Positions 56,802-64,000 of a stretch of DNA of 64,000 nt are shown here, piece by piece. The stretch comes from Strobilurus pachycystidiatus. Taxonomy: Eukaryota; Basidiomycota; Agaricomycetes; Agaricales; Physalacriaceae. The stretch covers positions 930,001-994,000 of the forward strand of contig JAHLMK010000008.1 in the NCBI GenBank assembly GCA_019915135.1. Direction: 5' to 3'. The position numbers were made by a program, and so were the translations under genes. The first letter of the stretch is position 1; each line of letters begins with the position of its first letter. Below the pieces are notes generated by a model. It made no database searches and was not told where the DNA came from. It saw nothing but the letters and a program-made list of their open reading frames with translations.

Positions 56802-59215
56802 TCACCATCCATCATCATCAGCATCATTGTCGAAGGCACCCGGCATTTGATTGGATGCCTCTTGACGCCTGCGCAGCTCTGTCAAACGACGTGATTGGCG
56901 ACGCCCATTGCCTGCCGTTTCCGAAGCCTCTGCGGTCTCCTTCATCGTCCAATCCTCAAGACTACCACGTAACTTGTGCAACCCTTTCCACTCATGCCTC
57001 GCCAAGATGCTCCCATTACCACTATAACCATAACCGCCACTGCCACTCCAAGCGGCACTCATCAAGACGGGTTCTTGCGAGTGCCAACTCACGTCACGGA
57101 CACACATCTTTCGTCTCTTCAAGTGTGTTGGCGCTTCAGGCGCCGATGGATCATTCCCCATTGACAACGTCTGTGTGCGATCGAGGACTTGTACCACCGT
57201 TCCGTCCAGTGACCATATCTGCGACACTTGAGATCGTGTCAGGAAGGGCAGGGGAAACCCTTACATGAATCTGCCCATCTGTGGAGCCCGAGTAGATATA
57301 TTGACCACCGGTTGTCTCGACTGGACTGAATTTGCAGCGAATTAGAGTTCTCATGACAGAGTGCCCTCGATAAGTCATAACGCTACAGTCCAAAGGATGC
57401 TTCTCGTGTCGCGGTCTCTCGTAGGGCGGGTAGCTACCACTCGTCAGCAATGCTAATAGGATGTTAACAGACAGTCTGCCTACCGATAGTCAAATCCAGG
57501 GATACCGTAGTGCTTTCCTGCAACTCTGTCGTGTTCCATGGGACTCCGCATTTTGCGCAAATCCCACAAGCGAAGTGATTGATCCTTCCCATTGGAGATG
57601 ACATATCGACCGTCTCCTTTGGCAGACACATAAGTTATGCCCTCAGTATGGCCAATCAGAACTCCAGAAGGTTTAGGCGACGTGCCCAGTGACCGTCGGT
57701 CCCTTCAGAGCATATGTGAGTCGATGTCAAAGCAACCAAGAGTGCCATACCAAACTTTCAGAAAGCAGTCATCCGATGCACTAACAAGGATATTCCCTGA
57801 GGAAGTGTCGGCCCAACAGCAACTGTTCACATCGTCGTTATGAGCATGAATATTGACCGTTTCCCGATCACCAAGCAAGTCGTAAACTAGCGGCATCCAA
57901 CTGAGCACCATGCCATCATGACGTTGAGAGAGAGCGCACCAAAAATATTTCCGTTCCCACCTGCGATGATTTCATTTCCATCCGCAGAGAAAGTACAGCT
58001 ATAGAGGCCATGGTCCCCACTGAAGTTGATGGGATGTTGAACGGGGTCCTGGTCCACCGTACTGGTCATGTAGATGGTCGGCGTCTGAGAGCGCCTTTAG
58101 ATAAACCATCTGGAGAAGCGCGACACTCACGATAGACGAGTAAATCAATCTAAAGGCATGTCAGTCCAGTGTGAATAATTGACCGTATAGTACGTACCTC
58201 TGGTTGTCAGGAGATAAGTTGGCATCGGTGATAGTCCAACGCCCATGAACCTAAGCTTTCGTTGAGAACGGTCTTGTAGACTCCACGACTGTGAAAAGAT
58301 TACCCCTTGTATACTGCGTTTGACAGCCATGTTGGTCTCGATGTTATTGTCGCGTACTTCTTCATCCTGGTCTTGAGATGATGTGTGCGGCATGCTTGAA
58401 TCAAACAGATACAGCCGGAAATCTGACATCGCGTTAGTGATGATTGCAATGGCATGAGTAATGCATACCTTGTGAGCAAGTATAGTAGAAGGACGAATCT
58501 ATCACTGAATTTAGATCACATTTGCAGCGAGAGTGATAAGCGCTGGTACCTGTGGAATAAGAGGCCGTATAGATGTTGGCAGCGTATCTGGCGACAGCAG
58601 TGCCGTTGGAGTTCGGAACAAGATTCTGAATGAGAGAATACGTTCAACATTGTTGCCGTCTTCTTTGAAGCCAGCCCACATTTGAGAGATCCTCCCGACT
58701 CAAGGGAGGACAGCTCCTTCTGCCCTCAAAGCGCCTGCGTATAGATGAAGCAATACTCCGGTTTGGATTCTCTCCGCGAGCTCTTATCTTGCTCGCGACT
58801 CGTCCAAATGCGCCGCCATAGAGAAGTTCGACGCCTGCCTCCTGTGGTTCAGTGACCTTTGGGTACCAACCATCTGTGGGCGGCTCTGAGCGGGGCGATT
58901 GTTCGTTCCAAGGGTAATAGTTGCCATCGTCCTCATCATCATCATCCTCGTCGCGAGGAGACCGCTGATCCCGGAGAACGCTGAGAATTGTACCGATGCT
59001 TACGCCTTGCGGGAGATTCCCGGAGCGTTGCAAGTGATAGATTCCTGAGAAAGTCGGGTCGCTGGAACGGTGAGAAAGTGATAGACTCGGGGGTCGGACG
59101 CACTGTTGAGGAGGGCAAGTGTGGCCGGCGATGTGAACACGGGCTCGTCGCGCTGGCCGTGAGCTGCCTGCGGCCCGCTGTCTAGAAGGCCATTCTCGTC
59201 GTCCGAGCCGTCCAT
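56802..59215 (-). CDS. DCAF11-type WD40 protein (CUL4-DDB1 substrate receptor)
   Basis: About 650 residues over some nine exons from ATG 59215. The N-terminus is acidic; after the first intron it reads IYHLQRSGNLPQGVSIGTIL and an acidic Asp run. A basic segment (SSIRRRFEGRRSCPPLSRED) follows. The WD40 repeats include DVNSCCWADTSSGNILVSAS, the family block PLDCSVMTYRGHSVMRTLIR, CKFSPVETTGGQYIYSGSTD and CVRDVSWHSQEPVLMSAAWS. The last three match DCAF11 (Arabidopsis LEC14B) closely. Known role: substrate receptor of Cullin-4 ubiquitin ligases. The C-terminus after the last blade is a basic helix and an acidic Asp tail, ending at 56802. Confidence 0.88.
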
Positions 59216-59456
59216 TGTCAAGACTGAGCTGAGCTGAGTCTAAGAGAAAGTAAGCCGAAGCATTTGTAAGATGGTCCTCGTCATTCGGCTCAACGCCGAA
59301 TGGTCGATCATAAGTCCCGATCATAGATTTGCCGGTAATGCCGGGTGCAAATACTCCGACTCAACTTGGCCTGCCTCTTCATCCGGACGCGTGAATTACA
59401 AGTCTTACTACCGCAAATCCAGTCGCTCTGAGTGGCCTTCTCTTGCAATCTGAACG

Positions 59457-61145
59457 ATGTGGCGCATAGCCTCGGGATTTCTGCTGATCACAGCCCTCAG
59501 CGCTCATTCGCATGAGGCGCACGACGATGACACGATAGACATCCAGGATTTCCGTGCTCAGGCAGCACTCTCATCAGCCAAGGACCTCACCTGGCTCGAG
59601 AAATATGGGCCCCAGATTGATCAACCCTTCTCTGGACCGTTATCATTCTCTCATCTCCCATACGCGCGCTGCCTCGAAAACGATGATATGAACTTTGACA
59701 TAGCAATCTTGGGCATGCCATTTGATACTGGAGTGCGTGTCTTACGCTCTCTTCACCAGCTCTGATTAATCTATCAGACTTGCAGGTCACATATCGGAAC
59801 GGGTCTGCAACCACTTCATCCTGATGATTACGAGTTACTTAGTCTCACATACTGCGCAGGGCACGATTCGGACCATACGCCATTCGATCAGGAAGCAGGC
59901 GTCAACGCGAGGCGCGCGGCTACACCATGGCTTGGGGCAGCAATCCTTACGCGCAAGGTCTTACAGTGCTAGATTGCGGAGATGTAAGAACCACGTTCGT
60001 TCTTCACAGAATTACATCTCATCTCCCTCAGGTTCCCGTCAATCCTTTCGACAATGCGTTGGCTGTGGATCAGATGGAAGTCGCGTACTCCACGCTTTTG
60101 AAGCGTTCCACGACAAGTGTCAGTGTATCAGGTACCCGAGTACCCCGCATCATCAGGTATATCAAACTCGCCCACTTACAAGCTGGCTCTAATGCTGTTA
60201 CAGTCTAGGAGGAGATCACACTATTGTTAGTCTATCGGCTCTTCGAAAGATTTCTCGCTGATAATGGTCAGGTTCTTCCCATTCTACGGGCACTTCACAA
60301 GGTCCATGGGCCTATCTCGGTCATCCATTTCGATGCACATCTTGTGAGTCGTTCATGTCTTTCCTCTGCTTTGGTTCACATTCAGCGAATAGGACACATG
60401 GGCCGGTTATCCAGGCCAAGTTTCCGAGCAATCTCGCGTCACTCATGGAACATTCTTCCATCTCGCACAAGAGGAAGGACTGATGGGCAACAATAGTGTC
60501 CATGGCGGCATTCGGTGCAAGATGCAGGGTATCGAAGACTTGCAGAACGACGAAGCTGTCGGGTTTTATGTGATTACTACTGACGACATCGACGACTTGG
60601 GGATCCCGGAAATTATCAAGCAGATAAGGGCTCGTATTGGTTCTAGCCCAGTCTATCTTAGCGTGGACATCGATGTGATAGGTTCGGCGCACACCTTTAC
60701 TGTCTCGTAGCCTACACTCATCTTTTCATCTTTCTCAAGATCCTGGTATCGCACCAGCTAGTGCGTGTAGGCTTTGCTCCGTCACTTGTCTCATTCTCAT
60801 CCTTTGATCCAGCTGGTACTCCTGAAGCCGGGGGGTGGACGACTCGCGAACTAAAGCGTATCATCCGAGGGCTTGCCGGACTCAATTTCGTGTATGTAGC
60901 TACACTCTTCCAGCATTTGCCACAAATCTTGACTTCTCACAAGCGGGGCCGATTTGGTCGAAGTATCGCCCTCATATGACCACGGTACCATCTCCCCTCC
61001 TCGATCCGTAACACTCATTGACAACCAACCAGCGGAGATAACAGGAATAGCAGCTGCCGACCTAGTTCACGACTTCCTGTCGCTGTTTCTTGCGAAAACA
61101 CCCCCGACACCATCTCATCGCCCACGGATTCAGGACGAACTGTAG
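59457..61145 (+). CDS. Secreted agmatinase-like ureohydrolase
   Basis: About 390 residues over roughly ten exons. MWRIASGFLLITALSAHSHE is a signal peptide. The ureohydrolase fold follows: FDIAILGMPFDTGVTYRNGA, ARFGPYAIRSGS, GLTVLDCGDVPVNPFDN, the metal motif SLGGDHTI, ISVIHFDAHLDTW, THGTFFHLAQEEGL and VYLSVDIDVIDPGIAPATGT, then ELKRIIRGLAGLNFVGADLV and AEITGIAAADLVHDF. All six manganese ligands of the family (one His, the D-H-D cluster, D and D) are visible. It would cleave agmatine or a related guanidino compound to urea. A secreted form is unusual for the enzyme class but occurs in fungi. The stop is 109 bases from that of the convergent PalI gene. Confidence 0.9.
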
Positions 61146-61254
61146 ATGTTGGAATAGAAGCATTTACAGGGTATGGCCATGAGAGGAAATCGTATCATGG
61201 TAAATTATGTCGGTTCATAAATAATAAAGTCCATGTCCGTCAAAAATACAATTC

Positions 61255-62927
61255 TTAGGTCTTCGCTCCCCAAGCTGGCTGGTTCGAGCCGGACAAGGGC
61301 CCTTCATAGCCAGGCGGACTCTCTTCGTACTGCTGATACCCGGTAGCATGCTGTGCCGGGGCATTGACGGGTGACGGAGAATGGTGAGTCTCTCCAGTAT
61401 ACGATTGGTAAGGGCTCTGATCGTGCTGAGGCAGTGGCGGTACTGCATTGGCACCATAGCCATCACCACCAAGCGTATAGCTCCGCTCTGGTGTCGAAGA
61501 GGCTGCGGAATAGTATGTAGTGGGGTTCGAGGTATAGGGATCGGAGCTTGGCATCGGTGGAGGTGTCGATGCCGCGCGACCTTGGCCGTAATGGTCAGAG
61601 AATTGCCGTTGTGGTTGTTGGGTCGGGGCATCATAACTATCGTATTGCGAATAGGTTGATGGATACGCCTGATGAGATGCAGCAGAATGATCTGAGAGAG
61701 GATTAGAATATAAATTGACAATCAGATTGGCCAAGCTTACAGGACGACCCGCCAGAGGTATGATTAGGAGCACCATAAGGATCTGCGTACTGCCCGGTGG
61801 AAAGGTATTGGTTGGCGATTGGAGGCGACTGAGTGCGCTGGGCCTCTGGAGCAACCTGGTAAGTGGACGCGGCGTATGATGAAGGAGCGTAAGCAGTTGT
61901 ATGGCCACTGCCTTGACGACGCGGCTGAGGCGGATACGAGGCTTCTTGGGTGGGATTGTGATATTCATCCACGGCGCGAGAGCCAAGCGGTGCCGGGGCG
62001 TATCCACCACCAACATAGCCACCGTTTCCTGCGGGTCGGCCACCATATCCACCAGAAGATGCCTGGTCACTGTAGGGTTCATAGTACACATGATCACCGT
62101 CGACGACCGCCGTAAGCGGTTGCGACTCTGGTAAAGGCTTGAGTCCGACTTCCTTCTGGTTCTGCAGTGCTTTCCTGTCCGCCTCTGCTTTGACCGCATC
62201 AAGACGCATCTGTTCACCGAAATCGGGACGGCCAGTCTCTGCATCCTTAGGCCGATCCCAGTCACCTCTCGGCTTCCGAGAGGATATGCAGCAACGGCCG
62301 AGGGTGTAGAAGCAACCGCTCACGAACAGTAGGACCCAGGCAGCGAGGGTCAACCATATGGCATTTCCGATTGATGCACTGCCCACAGAATTGATGCGGG
62401 ACTTGGCAACGAAGAATAGCACCAAATCGAATATGAAGGCCAGCATTGTCACGACGGCTGCAAAGCCAGACACGCAAGTGCTGCAGCAGGTCATGGACAT
62501 TTCTCTGACATGTGCTAGGAGGCCAAATAGGGCCGAGCCAGCTGCCAAGGCGAGGGCGACGATGTGGAGGACGAGAAGATACGTGACCCACTTGACGACG
62601 ACGTCGGGAATGTCGATGGGCGTTTCGTTTCCGACAAGACTGTTGATATCTGCGAAGCGTTGAGAGGCAAACAGATGCCTATAGTAGCCATGACGCACCT
62701 AGTTCATATCCGACCGAGGGTGAAGAGCATGTTGTGCCGTTTGGTAGTTCTAGGCAGTATCCCAGTGTCCCGAATGTCACGCTGCCATTGTAGTTGTCGA
62801 CCGAGATGCTGGCCTTGAGGAAATAGACGGATTTGACGTAGGGAACACAGAAGGAGACGACAGCGAGGAGGATGGTCGCTGTGAGAGTGCAGAGGAATCC
62901 CGGCGTCGCGGGGCGGATGATGCCCAT
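61255..62927 (-). CDS. PalI/Rim9-family pH-response membrane protein
   Basis: Three exons give about 520 residues. The N-terminal half has four membrane spans: TPGFLCTLTATILLAVVSFC, WVTYLLVLHIVALALAAGSA, VVTMLAFIFDLVLFFVA and IWLTLAAWVLLFVSGCFYTL. An extracellular loop holds YCLELPNGTTCSSPSVGYEL between spans 1 and 2 (C-x-C pattern, N-glycosylation site NGT), as in the SUR7/PalI superfamily. The cytoplasmic tail of ~300 residues is rich in Pro, Gln, Tyr, Ser and Gly and probably disordered. Known role of the branch: Rim9/PalI assists Rim21/PalH in ambient pH sensing. Exon joins DINSLVGNETP and SSYHSAASHQ keep the frame. Confidence 0.86.
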
Positions 62928-63852
62928 GGCAGAGAATGAATGCCTGGGGATACGGGAGGAAGGAGGAGATGACGGTTTTGAACAAGTGTTGAACGATCGT
63001 GTTTGAGCGTTTGTGGTGCAGGATGCCGGGGCACTGCCGAATCTGGTTGTACCGCCACCACTGGTCCACCTCACCGCCTTGCTCCCCACAGTCGGGCCGT
63101 TGCGCAGCTGGCTCATTGCTTGGCGACGATGGGCTATGTTGTCAGTTAGACTAAGACGGACTGAGCCACTCCTTCGAGGCCGTCGTGATCCGCTCTTTCC
63201 GTTTCATACTCATCTGTCCTTCCCACTTTGACTGTTTCTGTTACCTCTGATTATAACGCGGTGTCCTGCTCCTTTCGATTTCCCACCACGGAGCCTCTGT
63301 CTGGCTCTAAATCCTCCGCATCGGCAATCCTATACAGGTAGCTTGGCGCGCAGATCGATTCGCCGCTGCAACTTTCCGATCAGACTCTCCCAGTGTCCAC
63401 CTCAAGTCCACCTTCTGGTTGGAGTCTATTTCGACCTGGGTCCGCCTCGAATCACCGACACAATTGTCATTCTGTCACCCTATGTACGCCCGCCACCGCC
63501 CTATGGTTTACGACATATTTGGCCTCGTATGACTTCGTACTGCCCAAGCGCCCCTTTTATTTCCTTGTCGTTCCACCATGCTTTGAGCCTCTGACTCTAA
63601 AAGCGGCTTGTCTTCTCGCTTATTCCTTTCAGCTAGCATTCCGATCACCTCTAGTCAAACTTGTGAAACCGGGGCCGCTGTCATAACAAAAGCAGCGGCG
63701 AACCCATAACGTTGTGCTTGCGACGCCATCTTGGTTGACATGATCACCTTGTGAGGCCTTCTGTTATATAGCAGCTCTCCCCGACCAATTGGGTTTGAAT
63801 CCTTCCACGTCCTTCGTTCAACTATCAATGTGACCTGCGCTCAAAGGCTAAC
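62928..63852. other. Intergenic region between divergent PalI-like and last gene
   Basis: 925 bases between two start codons facing outward. The right side has a TATA-like element and T/C-rich stretches. The left side has few features. Short frames only. Confidence 0.45.
63764..63771 (+). promoter_or_regulatory. TATA-like box of the last gene
   Basis: ttatatag, about 82 bases before the ATG at 63853, a normal spacing. A CCAAT-type word (gaccaattgg) lies just downstream of it. Confidence 0.55.
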
Positions 63853-64000
63853 ATGGACTCGCATCTTCGCCAACCGGTCATCATAATACTCTGTACTCTG
63901 TGGGCAATATGGGGTGTCTCATTGGTACGTCTTCCTCCTTCACACATTTGAACTTACTTGACATCATGTAGAGCATTCTCTCACTCCTTGTAACCCTCAT
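63853..64000 (+). CDS. 5' end of a membrane or secreted protein (cut by window end)
   Basis: The first exon (63853-63924) reads MDSHLRQPVIIILCTLWAIW and continues GVSL. A GTACGT intron ending in catgtag is followed by exon 2 starting SILSLLVTL. The 20-residue hydrophobic run is a signal peptide or first membrane span. Too little remains to name the family. Confidence 0.55.

Noticed and set aside
45688..63852. The sphingomyelinase, channel, agmatinase and PalI genes read as one functional cluster
   Set aside because: They share only a cell-surface theme. Strands differ, promoters are separate, and unrelated genes (DCAF11, small proteins) lie between them.
1..64000. tRNA, rRNA, CRISPR arrays and transposable elements
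   Set aside because: I looked for box A/B promoter words with cloverleaf context, regularly spaced repeats, terminal repeats, and transposase or reverse-transcriptase motifs on both strands and saw none that held up.

Overview
The window is a gene-dense stretch of nuclear chromosome from a filamentous basidiomycete fungus, most likely a mushroom-forming Agaricomycete. The evidence is near 50% GC, many GT-AG introns of about 45-65 bases (often several per gene), intergenic gaps of 60-900 bases, and fungal-type proteins (PalI/Rim9, Sho1, Nte1, Sif2/TBL1, CSC1/OSCA-type channel, Wss1, Lrp1). I recognise no mobile element, tRNA, rRNA, CRISPR array or secondary-metabolite cluster. Gene models were built by splicing reading frames by eye. 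Spans should be good to a few bases; exon edges could be off by one in places.

Left part (1-13.1 kb): the 3' end of an Efm3/FAM86-type protein methyltransferase; a Wss1-type DNA-protein crosslink protease with an apparent 6-base micro-exon; the nuclear exosome cofactor Lrp1/C1D; an unassigned long frame; a large SAM-dependent methyltransferase; an F-box/leucine-rich-repeat protein ending in a possible prenylation box; and a small YABBY/HMG-like protein.

Middle (13.1-33.2 kb): the SM protein Vps33 and the lysophospholipase Nte1 lie 105 bases apart on the minus strand. They are followed by a GNAT acetyltransferase, the osmosensor Sho1 and a nucleotidyltransferase-like protein on the plus strand. 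TBL1/Sif2 and an RNF10-type RING protein are on the minus strand, then a WBP11-type splicing factor (with a GC-AG intron) and an F-box protein on the plus strand.

Right-middle (33.2-45.5 kb): a short kinase-like gene beside a beta-trefoil (ricin-B-like) gene, both probably accessory; a mitochondrial GHITM/Bax-inhibitor-family protein; a C2H2 zinc-finger regulator; a second SM protein, Sly1, divergent from a HIT hydrolase; and an F-box protein.

Right end (45.5-64 kb): a secreted acid sphingomyelinase-like phosphodiesterase; a small unknown protein; a CSC1/OSCA-type channel with a Ser/Thr-rich N-terminal ectodomain; a 76-residue protein with an N-myristoylation/palmitoylation start; DCAF11; a secreted agmatinase-like ureohydrolase; a PalI/Rim9-type pH-sensing membrane protein; and the first exon of a membrane or secreted protein cut by the window edge.

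Most genes are housekeeping and do not form a single pathway. Loose themes are membrane traffic and lipid turnover (Vps33, Sly1, Nte1, sphingomyelinase), environmental sensing at the plasma membrane (Sho1, PalI, CSC1), and ubiquitin/SUMO-linked turnover (Wss1, RNF10, DCAF11, three F-box proteins). I see no convincing new multi-gene system. The most interesting items are gene-structure oddities and small unassigned proteins.
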